A stretch of 50,207 nucleotides of DNA from Flavobacteriaceae bacterium (GCA_025363675.1 JANYDJ010000116.1:1-50207); one strand, 5' to 3'; numbered from the stretch's first letter, positions 25,285 through 34,893 are shown. Translations and numbers: made by a program. Notes: a model not told the origin generated them from the letters alone.

Positions 25285-26163
25285 ATGAAATATGCAAAAA
25301 TTTTCTCCCTCGTTTTCTCAGTACTATTATTAATTCAAAGCTGTGCTATCATTGAGCCTGGTCAGGTAGCACTTGCTGTTCAGTTTGGCAAAGTAAAACC
25401 CGATGTATTAAAGCCTGGCTATCATAAAATACCAGTATTTGGTACCAATGTGGTTCGGTTTGATACACGTATTATTAATGTATCACAAAAGATAGATTTT
25501 CCTACCAAAGATGGAATAGAAGTAACTTGTGAAATCACACTATTATATCATTTCATTCCCGATTCTATTAAAGCAATATATAATAAATTTGGCAATACTT
25601 CCGAGGCAAGTTTAATAGTGAACGGCCTTATTAATTCAATACGGCAATTGGGTGTAAACTATACGGCAAGTGATATTATAGATGTGAGGGTAGAACTAGA
25701 AGATGCACTCAAGAAAAAAGTAATTTCTATATATCAACCTTATGGTTTTGTGGTGGATGCCGTGATGTTGAAAGATATTGATCTGCCTGCTGATATTGTA
25801 CAAACTATCAAAGATAAAGTAAATGCAGAGCAACGTTATCTGCGGGTAACTATTGAAAATGATATACAGAGCAAAGAACTTGAGTTCACCCTTTCAAAAC
25901 AAAAAAGAGAAGCCCAACTCGAAATAGAAAAACAACGTATGACTGCAGATTTTGCGATAGAAAAACAACAAAAAGAATCTACGAGATTGTTGATAGAAGC
26001 CTCGGCCACCAAGCAAGCACAAGATACTATAAATGCATCTATCACCGATAAACTAATCAGATATAAAAGTCTGGAAATATCAAGAGACTGGGCAAAATCA
26101 ACCAATACCAAATTGATTATCACCGATGGCAAATCACAGTTTTGGATGAACGAACCGAAGTAA
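25285..26163 (+). CDS. Prohibitin/SPFH-domain lipoprotein
   Basis: A 292-residue SPFH (band 7) protein. The N-terminus is a lipoprotein signal with lipobox LIQSC, Cys20 being the lipid-carrying residue. The SPFH core follows: PGQVALAVQFGKVKPDVLKP, then FPTKDGIEVTCEIT and VVDAVMLKDIDLPADI, as in prohibitins. A long charged coiled coil (~195-250, rich in EKQ) should drive ring assembly. Most bacterial prohibitins are membrane-anchored by a helix; the Cys here suggests a lipid anchor. It is a single-gene unit, flanked on both sides by the same 25-bp element. Confidence 0.88.
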   Translation: MKYAKIFSLVFSVLLLIQSCAIIEPGQVALAVQFGKVKPDVLKPGYHKIPVFGTNVVRFDTRIINVSQKIDFPTKDGIEVTCEITLLYHFIPDSIKAIYNKFGNTSEASLIVNGLINSIRQLGVNYTASDIIDVRVELEDALKKKVISIYQPYGFVVDAVMLKDIDLPADIVQTIKDKVNAEQRYLRVTIENDIQSKELEFTLSKQKREAQLEIEKQRMTADFAIEKQQKESTRLLIEASATKQAQDTINASITDKLIRYKSLEISRDWAKSTNTKLIITDGKSQFWMNEPK

Positions 26164-26312
26164 TTATTATATATAATACTTAATTTTTTTCTACGTGTAA
26201 CGCTATGTCAAATTCTGTGTTCCCCTGTGGTTAAATTTCATTTTCTTAAGTAGGTTTGTTTTTTACCACAGAGTCGCACGAAGTTTTTAATGCTAGAATA
26301 TTTAAATCTCTT

Positions 26313-26337
26313 CTGCAAATATGGATTTTTTTAAGTC
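26313..26337 (+). repeat. 25-bp intergenic element, second copy
   Basis: Identical to 24964-24988 in the same orientation. In both places it is followed, ~30-40 bp later, by a TAnnTTTG-like octamer and GCCC, so it may be part of a promoter region rather than a mobile element. Confidence 0.75.
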
Positions 26338-26367
26338 CCGAATACCCGAATCCCGATTCCCGAATCC

Positions 26368-26375
26368 TATCTTTG
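26368..26375 (+). promoter_or_regulatory. -7 promoter element (TATCTTTG) for lysS
   Basis: TATCTTTG is an exact TAnnTTTG match. Only CCCC separates it from the ATG at 26380, so transcription would start at or next to the first codon. The upstream DNA has degenerate repeats of CCCGAATC and no clear -33 element. Confidence 0.55.
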
Positions 26376-26379
26376 CCCC

Positions 26380-27882
26380 ATGGAACTAAATGAACAAGAA
26401 ACTATCAGACGCCAAAGTCTGAGCGAAATTGTGGCCTTGGGCATCGACCCATTCCCTGCCGAGCTTTGGGATATCAATGCCTCAGCCGAGGAAATAAACG
26501 AGAATTACGAGAACAATAAGATTGAGTACAAAAACGTGAGCATGGCAGGTCGTATTATGACCCGCCGTATTATGGGCTCAGCAGCATTTGCCGTAATACA
26601 AGATTCAACAGGCAAAATGCAGATATATATAAAACGTGATGATATTTGCCCGGGCGAAGACAAAACATTATATAATACCGTATTCAAAAAATTATTGGAT
26701 ATTGGTGATATTATTGGCGTGAAAGGATATGTGTTCACTACCCAAACTGGTGAAACAACTTTGCATGTAACCGAGATGAAAGTTTTGGCGAAATCGCTGA
26801 AACCTCTTCCCATAGTAAAAGAAAAGGAAGGCGAAGTATTTGATGCATTTACCAATCCAGAGATGCGTTATCGCCAGCGTTATGTAGATTTGATAGTGAA
26901 CCCGCATGTGAAAGATGTATTTATCAAACGTAGTAAAATTATCAATTCGCTACGCAATACTTTTAACAACAAAGGATATATGGAAGTGGAAACTCCCATT
27001 TTGCAAAGTATACCTGGTGGTGCAGCGGCTCGTCCGTTTATTACACATCACAATGCATTGGATATGCCGTTATATCTTCGGGTAGCAAATGAGCTTTATT
27101 TAAAACGTTTGATAGTGGGAGGATTTGATGGGGTATATGAATTTGCCAAAGATTTTAGAAATGAAGGAATGGATAGAACACACAATCCCGAGTTTACTGT
27201 TTTGGAAATATATGTTGCTTACAAAGATTATAATTGGATGATGGATTTCACCGAAGAAATGATAGAAAATGTAGCAATGGATGTGCATGGAACTACCGAC
27301 GTAAAATTTGGTGAGGTGGAACTAAATTTCCAACGTCCATTTCCACGAGTAACCATGTACGATGCAATTAAACAATATACTGGTTTTGATATATCGGAAA
27401 TGGATGAAAATGGATTGCGTGATGTATGCAAGCAACTTCATATAGAAACCGACGCCAGTATGGGCAAAGGCAAACTGATAGATGAAATATTTAGTGAGAA
27501 ATGTGAGAAGAATTTTATTCAGCCTACCTTTATTATAGATTATCCAATCGAGATGTCGCCGCTTACTAAAAAGCACCGTAGCAAACCAGGTTTGGTAGAG
27601 CGTTTTGAGTTGATGATAAATGGAAAAGAAATAGCCAATGCATACTCAGAATTGAATGACCCCATCGACCAACGTGAACGTTTCGAAGAACAATTAAAAT
27701 TAACTGAACGTGGCGATGATGAAGCTATGTTTATCGACCACGATTTCCTTCGTGCACTCGAATATGGAATGCCGCCAACTGCTGGGTTAGGAATAGGAAT
27801 AGATAGACTAACCATGTTTATGACCAATTCTGTTTCTATACAAGATGTATTGTTTTTCCCACAGATGAAACCCGAGAAGTAA
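26380..27882 (+). CDS. lysS: Lysine--tRNA ligase (class II)
   Basis: A complete class II LysRS of 500 residues. The N-terminal OB-fold anticodon-binding domain includes [20 protein letters not shown]. The catalytic domain holds motif 1 ([14 protein letters not shown]), motif 2 ([15 protein letters not shown]) and motif 3 ([12 protein letters not shown]). It charges tRNA-Lys. The length and the end (FPQMKPEK) are as usual for Bacteroidota. It stands alone between the prohibitin-like gene and aroC. Start ATG lies just after a strong -7 element. Confidence 0.98.
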   Translation: MELNEQETIRRQSLSEIVALGIDPFPAELWDINASAEEINENYENNKIEYKNVSMAGRIMTRRIMGSAAFAVIQDSTGKMQIYIKRDDICPGEDKTLYNTVFKKLLDIGDIIGVKGYVFTTQTGETTLHVTEMKVLAKSLKPLPIVKEKEGEVFDAFTNPEMRYRQRYVDLIVNPHVKDVFIKRSKIINSLRNTFNNKGYMEVETPILQSIPGGAAARPFITHHNALDMPLYLRVANELYLKRLIVGGFDGVYEFAKDFRNEGMDRTHNPEFTVLEIYVAYKDYNWMMDFTEEMIENVAMDVHGTTDVKFGEVELNFQRPFPRVTMYDAIKQYTGFDISEMDENGLRDVCKQLHIETDASMGKGKLIDEIFSEKCEKNFIQPTFIIDYPIEMSPLTKKHRSKPGLVERFELMINGKEIANAYSELNDPIDQRERFEEQLKLTERGDDEAMFIDHDFLRALEYGMPPTAGLGIGIDRLTMFMTNSVSIQDVLFFPQMKPEK

Positions 27883-28015
27883 TTTACGATTTACGATATC
27901 AGATGTACGATGTGGCGTTATATATAATATAATTATTCGGACATAATAAATATATTTAACTTCTTAAATCTTCATTCGTTAATCCTTGTTCTTAAATCAA
28001 AATAATATATAAAAT

Positions 28016-29089
28016 TTGAACAGTTTTGGAAATATATTCCGCATCACTACTTACGGTGAATCTCACGGCCCAGCAATGGGTGTGGTGGTGGATGGTTGCC
28101 CGGCGGGATTGGAGATTGATATAGGTTTTATACAGAAAGAAATGGCAAGAAGAAGACCGGGACAATCGGATATTTCTTCTCCACGAAATGAGACAGATGA
28201 TATAGAAATTTTATCAGGAGTATATAATGGAAAAAGTATAGGTAGTCCTATTTCTATTAGCATAAAAAACAAAGACCAGCAATCGAAAGACTATAATAGT
28301 TTAGAAAATACATTTCGTCCTTCGCATGCAGATTATACGTATTTTGAAAAATATGGAATACGTGACCACCGTGGTGGCGGACGCTCTTCTGCACGTGAAA
28401 CTGCGAATTGGGTGGCAGCAGGAGCTATTGCAAAAATGTATTTAAAAACAAAAGGTATATATATACAAGCTTTTGTAAAACAAATTGGAAATATAGCTAT
28501 TGATAAAAACTATGATAGTCTCGATTTAAATACTACGGATAATTATATAACCCGTTGCCCCGATGCTGAATTGGATAAGCAAATGCAAGCAGCGATTTTG
28601 CAAGTAAAAAAAGAAGGAGATACACTCGGTGGTATTATACAATGTGTGGCACAAAATGTTCCTGTTGGCTTGGGAGAACCTGTTTTTGGGAAACTGCAAG
28701 CAGCACTATCAGCAGCTATGATGGGGATAAATGCAGCCAAGGGTTTTGAAATAGGAAGCGGATTTTCATCCGCATCTATGAAAGGCAGTGAGCATAATGA
28801 TGTATTTGAAAATGTAGACGGAAATATTATAACAAAAACCAATCATTCTGGAGGGGTGCAAGGTGGCATAAGTAATGGGATGCCTATATATTTCAATATA
28901 GCTTTTAAACCAGTTTCCTCCATCAAAATTCCTCAACACACAGTTGACCAGGAAGGCAAAGAAACTATGATAGAAATTATGGGCAGACATGACCCTTGTG
29001 TGCTACCAAGAGCCGTTCCCATTGTAGAAGCTTTAACTGCATTGGTGTTGGCAGATTATTATTTGCTTGCAAAGACACAAAATATATAG
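28016..29089 (+). CDS. aroC: Chorismate synthase
   Basis: A 357-residue chorismate synthase, the last shikimate-pathway enzyme, making chorismate from EPSP with reduced FMN. The signatures GESHGPAMGVVVDG, ARRRPGQSDISSPR, RDHRGGGRSSARETA and GRHDPCVLPRAVPIVEA are complete. Start codon is TTG at 28016: its NSFGNIFRITTYGESHG sequence aligns with the usual MNTFGN-type N-terminus, and no ATG or GTG lies near. The 130-bp region before it is AT-rich and includes a threefold TACGAT repeat (27885-27912). Single-gene unit. Confidence 0.97.
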   Translation: MNSFGNIFRITTYGESHGPAMGVVVDGCPAGLEIDIGFIQKEMARRRPGQSDISSPRNETDDIEILSGVYNGKSIGSPISISIKNKDQQSKDYNSLENTFRPSHADYTYFEKYGIRDHRGGGRSSARETANWVAAGAIAKMYLKTKGIYIQAFVKQIGNIAIDKNYDSLDLNTTDNYITRCPDAELDKQMQAAILQVKKEGDTLGGIIQCVAQNVPVGLGEPVFGKLQAALSAAMMGINAAKGFEIGSGFSSASMKGSEHNDVFENVDGNIITKTNHSGGVQGGISNGMPIYFNIAFKPVSSIKIPQHTVDQEGKETMIEIMGRHDPCVLPRAVPIVEALTALVLADYYLLAKTQNI

Positions 29090-29141
29090 CATTTTTCTAA
29101 ACATACTATTATATCTATAATGTTTGCCATGTCTTTATACT

Positions 29142-29183
29142 ATATACTTTATACCATATACTTTATACCATATACCTTTGCCT
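29142..29183 (+). repeat. 14-bp tandem repeat in promoter region
   Basis: ATATACTTTATACC occurs twice in direct succession (29142-29155, 29156-29169), followed by a third, changed unit that ends TACCTTTGCC. The third unit creates a TAnnTTTG-like octamer. It precedes the recombinase gene. Confidence 0.8.
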
Positions 29184-29193
29184 TTTGTCTTTA

Positions 29194-29201
29194 TACTTTT
29201 G
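29194..29201 (+). promoter_or_regulatory. -7 promoter element (TACTTTTG) for the recombinase
   Basis: TACTTTTG fits TAnnTTTG and ends 7 bp before the ATG at 29209. A second octamer, TACCTTTG, lies 20 bp upstream at 29173-29180. Confidence 0.5.
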
Positions 29202-29208
29202 TCTCTTT

Positions 29209-30117
29209 ATGAACTGGACTACCGCCATCAAAGGATTCAAAGCCTATCTGCAATTGGAAAAATCGTTGTCGCGTAATTCCATTGAAGCGTATTTGCATGA
29301 TGTAGAAAAACTCAAACAGTTTACAAATCCTACCGATATCATTATCATACTTCCCTTACAAATTAAATTAGAAAATCTACAAGGCTTTGTAAAGTGGGTG
29401 GTGGAATTGGGGATGAGTAATACAAGCCAAGCCCGCATGATATCTGGTATTAGAGCATTCTATAAATACTTATTGATGGAAGACTTGATTACCCAAAGTC
29501 CCGCAGAATTATTGGAACTTCCCAAACTTGCCCGTAAACTTCCCGATACGCTAGACCATATAGAAATAGAAAAAATGCTTCTGCAAATCGACTTGAGCAG
29601 GCCCGACGGACACCGTAACAAAGCTATTATAGAAACCATGTACAGTTGCGGATTGCGTGTAAGCGAAACCACAGGTCTCAAAATATCGGATGTGTCATTT
29701 GCAGGAGAATATATAAAAGTAACAGGCAAAGGAAATAAAGAAAGGCTCGTTCCAATAGGTGAACCAGCATTGAGAGCAATTGATATATATATAAAAGGTT
29801 TTCGTAACAAAGTTGATATAGATAAACATGCAACTGATATATTATTCCTAAACAGATTTGGAAGAGGACTGAGCAGAATATATATATTTACACTCACTAA
29901 AAAATTAGCAGCAATGGCTGGAATAACAAAGAGCATCAGTCCGCACACTTTGCGGCATTCATTTGCAACTGCCCTAATAGAAGGCGGTGCCGACCTAAGA
30001 GCCGTGCAGCAAATGCTGGGTCACGAAAGTATTACTACCACAGAAATATATACCCATTTAGATCGTGAATTTTTGCGTAGTACACTTTTGGATTTTCATC
30101 CAAGAGCTAAATCGTAG
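29209..30117 (+). CDS. xerD: Tyrosine recombinase, XerD-like
   Basis: A 302-residue Xer recombinase of normal length. The N-terminal SAM-like domain has LEKSLSRNSIEAYLHDVEKL. The catalytic residues are all present: Arg150 (CGLRVSE), Lys174 (TGKGNKER), His246-xx-Arg249 (SPHTLRHSF), His272 (LGHESI) and Tyr281 (TEIYTHLD). It most likely resolves chromosome dimers at dif with a partner Xer encoded elsewhere. The local context (aroC, outer-membrane gene) is not an integrative element. ATG at 29209 is preferred over an upstream in-frame start because it starts the helical domain and follows a promoter. Confidence 0.92.
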   Translation: MNWTTAIKGFKAYLQLEKSLSRNSIEAYLHDVEKLKQFTNPTDIIIILPLQIKLENLQGFVKWVVELGMSNTSQARMISGIRAFYKYLLMEDLITQSPAELLELPKLARKLPDTLDHIEIEKMLLQIDLSRPDGHRNKAIIETMYSCGLRVSETTGLKISDVSFAGEYIKVTGKGNKERLVPIGEPALRAIDIYIKGFRNKVDIDKHATDILFLNRFGRGLSRIYIFTLTKKLAAMAGITKSISPHTLRHSFATALIEGGADLRAVQQMLGHESITTTEIYTHLDREFLRSTLLDFHPRAKS

Positions 30118-30123
30118 TTCATC

Positions 30124-30235
30124 TTTGTCATACTGAGTTTATCGAAGGGCGACAAACTAGGGAGATGCTATATTTGGCAATATTGGAACAACTTATCATT
30201 CGAACCATGTCTTCGATAAACTCAGACTGACAAAA
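30124..30235. repeat. Inverted-repeat element (MITE- or REP-like)
   Basis: The left arm at 30124-30147 and the right arm at 30211-30235 pair over ~24 bp with two mismatches. The outer part of each arm reads CTGAGTTTATCGAAG or its complement. The arms enclose 63 bp of non-coding DNA. The arm sequence shares CAT-CTGA-TTTAT with the inverted repeat at 10257. Confidence 0.75.
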
Positions 30236-30245
30236 GTATTATAAT

Positions 30246-30278
30246 AAAAAAACCCTCTTTTTTACGGAGGGTTTTTTT
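30246..30278. terminator. Bidirectional rho-independent terminator
   Basis: AAAAACCCTC and GAGGGTTTTT form a hairpin with A- and T-tracts on both strands. It separates the convergent recombinase and OmpA-family genes. Confidence 0.88.
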
Positions 30279-30297
30279 ATTGAAGTATTATATAATA

Positions 30298-32889
30298 TTA
30301 TTCACTAATTTTCAATTCCACACGTCTGTTTTTCTGACGACCTTCTGCTGTTGTATTTTCAGCCACTGGGCGTTTGTCACCATATCCTTCAGACTTGATT
30401 AGAGCAGCTTTTACACCTTTAGAAACCAGATAGTTTTTCACTTCTTTGGCCCTATCGCGGCTCAGTTTCAAATTGGCAGCTGCATTTCCAACATTATCAC
30501 AATGGCCACTAATAGTTAGTTTAAATTCGGGATGTTTGATTAGCAGTAGGGCCAATTCATCCAAATTAGGTTTAGATGATTTATTTACAGCAGACTTGCC
30601 TGTCTCAAATTCCAAGTTGTCAAATGCACGTTTCAATATATCTTGCTCTTTAGCATCTAGCACTGCAGCTTTCACGGTATCTACTATTTTCACAATAGGG
30701 CAACCCAAGTTCAATGGATCTCCATATTGATCGGGACAGTTATCGTCTTTATCTGCTACGCCATCAAGGTCACGGTCGGGGCAACCATCAAGTTTGGCCA
30801 TACCAGCTTGGTCGGGGCACTTGTCCAAATTATCTACTACGCCATCTCCATCGCTATCAGGGCAGCCTTTGTTTTCAGCTTTACCAGGCTTATCGGGACA
30901 TAAATCTTTGTCATTGGTAACTCCGTCTCCATCAGTATCGGGGCATCCTTGGGTAGCAAGAGGTCCTTTTTCATCAGGGCATTTATCTTCAGAATCGATG
31001 ATGCCATCATTATCTCTATCAGGGCATCCGTCTTCATTTTTACCAAACTCATCGGGGCATTTATCATTTTTATCATATACACCATCACCGTCGCGGTCAG
31101 GACAGCCTTTGTTTATCACCGTTCCTTTTTCGCTGGGGCAAAGATCCTCGTCATCTGTTACGCCGTCTCCATCAGTATCAGGACAACCACGCAGGTTGAA
31201 AGGGCCAGGCAAGGTGCGACATTTATCTTCATCATCGGGTATACCATCTCCATCTTGGTCGGGGCAACCTTTGGCACTCCAGGCACCGGGCACATGCACA
31301 CAATGGTCTTTACGGTCAGATACGCCATCTTTATCGCGGTCACTTGGTTTACCTTTAAATATAGGTATAGTTGCTCCTGTATAAAAGTCTAATCCATTAA
31401 AATTATTTGAACCTAAGAAGCCACCTATATTATCGGAACCGATAAAGAATACACCCGTTCTAAGAAATAAACCCACGTTTAATTTACTGTATCCAAAAGT
31501 AGCCATAATAGGCATTGAAACTTCAAACCAACGCCATTCCAAGCGAGGGGTTACTGCAAATAAAGAATTTACTCTGAATCCTACACCGCTTTTCGATTTA
31601 ATACTTTGCATAATTGCACCACTTAAGAAAAAGTGACTTAGCACCCGATAATCGAAATTAATATTAATAGAACCTGGCATATACCATTTAAATGAATGGC
31701 CATCAGTTTTAAATCCAAAAACTCTATTCAAATTCGAGTCTAAGTCGTGACTGTTGCCAATATGTAAATGGTTAAGTTGGCCCCAGTAAGCGGTGTCTGT
31801 AATTACTTTGGTATTGGTACGCGGTTCCAGTTCGTGATATTTAACCCAATCAGGATTATCATACTTTATATATCCCAGGTTCATAATTGACACCCCAATT
31901 TTGTAAAGGTACTTAACCTTTCTGTCATCGATGCGTGTTACGCCATCCATCGTATACTTATATTTTTCTATATCGGGTCGGTATTCATATTGAAAACCTA
32001 AGTCGAATCCATACCCTTTGCCCAATATACTTTTTGGGAATAAGTCTTTGCCAATAAGCCCCGACCGGGTTGGCCCCGAATTTTGGATGCCATAAAACTG
32101 TTCGGCCACTTGGCCATATTTAATATCTGTTTGCACCGCAAATAAACTGTCTTTATTTACAAAGTTTACGTTCACTCCTTTGTTTTGTACAAATAAAGCT
32201 GCAAGCCCTTGATAGTATTTTAAGCTAACACCGCCTGTAAAATAGTGTTTGCCTAAATCAACAATTTTGCGGGCATACGATGCTGATAATTCTGTGTAAG
32301 CACCAATATTCAAACCAAACGAATTGTCTAGCTGCAATATATTAAGATAGGGTTGTGTTTGCGATTTGTCTAAACCGTACGCCGCAAATCGGGCAAAAGG
32401 TTCAGCAATATCATTTACCTGAAAGCCGGCCATTACCCTAGAACCCACAGCAATAGTGTTTTTGTTGTTCCAACTATAAGAGAATGCAGGGCCACGCAGT
32501 TCAGCCGAAAGGTTTATATATTTGTCTTTACCATTTATGTTTTCACCCAAATAACTATTGTCGTCTTTCCAGGCTTTTAAAGAATCAAGTTTATTATTAG
32601 AGTTGTTATAAAAAAAGTATTCCCAATTACTATACTTACCTGAGGCATGCTGCTTTACAAATTGGTAACTGCTGTATGGTAACTTGGCTTCAGCATAGTT
32701 ATTGGCGAAGTTCAAATTCATCGATGCAACATTCACATATACCCTATAACGTGTATCGGCTAATGTGGCGGGGTTAAAATACATGCCATTGGTACCGGCA
32801 TAATTGCTACTTACAAACCCCTGAAAGTACTGGGCATTGGCAAAATGTAGCAAGAAAATAACACAAGTGAAGGTAAATAATTTTTTCAT
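30298..32889 (-). CDS. Outer-membrane protein: DUF5723-like barrel, TSP3 repeats, OmpA domain
   Basis: An 863-residue exported protein. After the signal peptide (LFTFTCVIFLLHFANAQ) come ~480 residues of PorP/DUF5723-like beta-barrel sequence (YFNPATLADTRYRVYVNVAS). Eight thrombospondin type-3 calcium-binding units follow at ~515-715, each of the DxDGDGVxDxxDxC form, for example DTDGDGVTDDEDLC. The C-terminal OmpA domain (~750-863) carries the peptidoglycan-binding pattern SGHCDNVGNAAANLKLSRDR and RRVELKI. It should link the outer membrane to the cell wall. It ends at a shared terminator. ATG start gives a perfect signal peptide. Confidence 0.92.
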   Translation of the reverse strand: MKKLFTFTCVIFLLHFANAQYFQGFVSSNYAGTNGMYFNPATLADTRYRVYVNVASMNLNFANNYAEAKLPYSSYQFVKQHASGKYSNWEYFFYNNSNNKLDSLKAWKDDNSYLGENINGKDKYINLSAELRGPAFSYSWNNKNTIAVGSRVMAGFQVNDIAEPFARFAAYGLDKSQTQPYLNILQLDNSFGLNIGAYTELSASYARKIVDLGKHYFTGGVSLKYYQGLAALFVQNKGVNVNFVNKDSLFAVQTDIKYGQVAEQFYGIQNSGPTRSGLIGKDLFPKSILGKGYGFDLGFQYEYRPDIEKYKYTMDGVTRIDDRKVKYLYKIGVSIMNLGYIKYDNPDWVKYHELEPRTNTKVITDTAYWGQLNHLHIGNSHDLDSNLNRVFGFKTDGHSFKWYMPGSININFDYRVLSHFFLSGAIMQSIKSKSGVGFRVNSLFAVTPRLEWRWFEVSMPIMATFGYSKLNVGLFLRTGVFFIGSDNIGGFLGSNNFNGLDFYTGATIPIFKGKPSDRDKDGVSDRKDHCVHVPGAWSAKGCPDQDGDGIPDDEDKCRTLPGPFNLRGCPDTDGDGVTDDEDLCPSEKGTVINKGCPDRDGDGVYDKNDKCPDEFGKNEDGCPDRDNDGIIDSEDKCPDEKGPLATQGCPDTDGDGVTNDKDLCPDKPGKAENKGCPDSDGDGVVDNLDKCPDQAGMAKLDGCPDRDLDGVADKDDNCPDQYGDPLNLGCPIVKIVDTVKAAVLDAKEQDILKRAFDNLEFETGKSAVNKSSKPNLDELALLLIKHPEFKLTISGHCDNVGNAAANLKLSRDRAKEVKNYLVSKGVKAALIKSEGYGDKRPVAENTTAEGRQKNRRVELKISE

Positions 32890-33040
32890 TGATTTTAGTT
32901 TTGTTAGGCAAATATCTTAATAATGGGTGCAATATTAATGGGTAGCTATAAAAAAAGATGATAAAAACACAAACAACCGATGGGGAGATGTTAATAAAAA
33001 ATGCCAAAGCGTATAATAAACTATAATATCTGTATTCCTC

Positions 33041-33754
33041 CTATATATAATCCATCAGTTTTTTTAAAGTATTAATTTCGATCAGATTTTCATGTTGAAA
33101 TTGTTCTTCACGATGTGGATTGAACCAAATCGGGAATATCCCTGCGTTGTATGCCCCCACAATATCAGAGTCCATATTGTCGCCAACCATTAGTGCATTT
33201 TGTGCCAAACCATTGGTGTGGCTTAGAGCAGTTTCAAATACTTTTTTGTGTGGTTTTTGTACACCCAAGTTCTCTGTTATAATAATATTTTCAGGTTTAA
33301 AATAAGCCATCAATCCCGAATAATTCATTTTATTGTAAGTAGCTTCTATAAAACCATTGGTAATAATTGCTATGATATATTTTTTAGAAGCATGGGTTAA
33401 TATTTCATGTGCCCCATCAAACACGTGTTGCATGCGGGGGCATAGTTCCATATAGTCTTCTCCAAATTTATCTACATCAAAATCTATAGGAATACCAACC
33501 GCTGCAAAAGCCTCACGGAAGCGACGGAAGCGGAGCTCGTCCTTACTAATTAATTGGTGATTGTATAGGTGCCACATTTTGCTATTAGTAGCTTTATATT
33601 GGGCTATAAATGAATTGGAAGCCGGGATATTGCCAGAAGCAATATGATATTTTTCCAAAAGCAAAGCCAAAGTTTCAGCTGAGTTCCTTTCAAAATCCCA
33701 CAGAGTGTGATCGAGGTCGAAAAATATATGGGTAATTAAATTTGGTATTTGCAC
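33041..33754 (-). CDS. YjjG-family noncanonical pyrimidine nucleotidase (HAD)
   Basis: A 237-residue HAD hydrolase. Motif I is FFDLDHTLWDF with nucleophile Asp and acid/base Asp; this exact DLDHTLWDFE pattern is characteristic of YjjG. Motif II is IIAIITNG, motif III Lys is in QKPHKKVFE, and motif IV is VGDNMDSDIVGA. YjjG removes phosphate from noncanonical pyrimidine nucleotides such as 5-fluoro-dUMP. The start is GTG at 33754, directly before QIPNLITHIFF; no ATG is available. Single gene. Confidence 0.92.
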   Translation of the reverse strand: MQIPNLITHIFFDLDHTLWDFERNSAETLALLLEKYHIASGNIPASNSFIAQYKATNSKMWHLYNHQLISKDELRFRRFREAFAAVGIPIDFDVDKFGEDYMELCPRMQHVFDGAHEILTHASKKYIIAIITNGFIEATYNKMNYSGLMAYFKPENIIITENLGVQKPHKKVFETALSHTNGLAQNALMVGDNMDSDIVGAYNAGIFPIWFNPHREEQFQHENLIEINTLKKLMDYI

Positions 33755-33926
33755 ACTGCTGCAAATGTGCGTTATTTGTATAATAAATACTGACCAAAAT
33801 TATGGACAATAATTTTGTGTTACTTCAAAATGTTTACAACAAGACATTTGAGTGTTGAAAAAAAGTATCCTAATTTCGCCTCCACTCAAAACGATTAAAA
33901 ATACAACAAAATAACTGTCAGAAATT

Positions 33927-34850
33927 ATGAACATGGAATCAACCCCCCAAGAACGCAAATCAGGATCGAGCAAAGTAATTGTAGTAGTAGCATTGATACT
34001 GCTTATTGGTGCCGACGTCTTTCTCCTGTGGCAATTGTTCGACACCAAAGAAGATTTTAAAGAAGCTAATTCAATCAATAAGGTGCAAAAAACTACTATT
34101 GATTCTCTCAATATGGAGATAGATGCTTTGGAAGGGAAACTGAAAGAACTTGAAAGACAAAAAGAGGAGTTGGGTGTATCAGACAGTACCCATCAGGCAG
34201 AAATAGACCAACTTCGCAGGCAGATACCTTTAATGAGATCTGCTGTTAAAGGAGGCAACCCTGCTGAAATTACCAAGCTTAAAAACGAATTGAAAAAGGC
34301 CAACGAGAAAGCTGATGCCGAAAGGATGCGTGCCGAAACGGATAGGAGCATTCTGACCAATGATACAAAAAATGCCAGAGATAGTCTGAACAAAGCCAGA
34401 GAACTTGCTGAAAAATTGACAAGGGACAAGAGCAGTCTTAGTAAAAAAATAAAAGAAGGCTCAGCATTAAAAGCAGATAATATTATAGGAATGGGTTTAA
34501 AGGTAACGAGCAAAGGAGAGGTGCCTACCCCAAAAGCGAAAAAAGCAAACAAAATAAAAGTAACCTGCAAAATTCAACAAAATTTGGTGGCAGAACCCGG
34601 ACCCAAAATGATATATATGCGTGTGCTTGATCCATCAAGACAGATTATCACTAGCAATGCCAACGAGAAATTTACTTTTGAGGGAAGCGAGCTACCATTC
34701 ACCTATAGCCAAGAGATAGATTATCAAAACAAAGACCGTGAAGTAAATATGAAATTCGGCAAATCAACGGCCTTTGTTAAAGGTAGTTATACTGTTGAAA
34801 TATATGAGAGCGGTTTGATGATTGGGAAATCGTCATTCACACTCAAATAA
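33927..34850 (+). CDS. Coiled-coil inner-membrane protein, unknown function
   Basis: A 307-residue protein with a short basic N-terminus, one membrane helix (VIVVVALILLIGADVFLLW) and a long coiled coil (~45-180, with IDALEGKLKELERQKEEL and LKNELKKANEKADAERMR). A C-terminal beta domain follows (IKVTCKIQQNLVAEPGPKM, GSYTVEIYESGLMIGKSSF). Proteins of this plan are common and uncharacterised in Bacteroidota; the C-terminal domain is likely periplasmic. A promoter-like TAATTTCG lies at 33871-33878. A strong terminator follows the stop. Confidence 0.8.
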   Translation: MNMESTPQERKSGSSKVIVVVALILLIGADVFLLWQLFDTKEDFKEANSINKVQKTTIDSLNMEIDALEGKLKELERQKEELGVSDSTHQAEIDQLRRQIPLMRSAVKGGNPAEITKLKNELKKANEKADAERMRAETDRSILTNDTKNARDSLNKARELAEKLTRDKSSLSKKIKEGSALKADNIIGMGLKVTSKGEVPTPKAKKANKIKVTCKIQQNLVAEPGPKMIYMRVLDPSRQIITSNANEKFTFEGSELPFTYSQEIDYQNKDREVNMKFGKSTAFVKGSYTVEIYESGLMIGKSSFTLK

Positions 34851-34893
34851 AATCTTTTTATAAAAAGCAATTATTATAGTTGCTGCTTAACTA

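Noticed and set aside
29209-30117. Integrase of a mobile element
   Set aside because: Length, motifs and housekeeping surroundings fit chromosomal XerD; no attachment repeats flank it.
30714-31340. Periodic DNA that could be taken for a repeat array, with long frames on the opposite strand
   Set aside because: It is the coding sequence of eight TSP3 calcium-binding repeats; the plus-strand frames are shadows of it.
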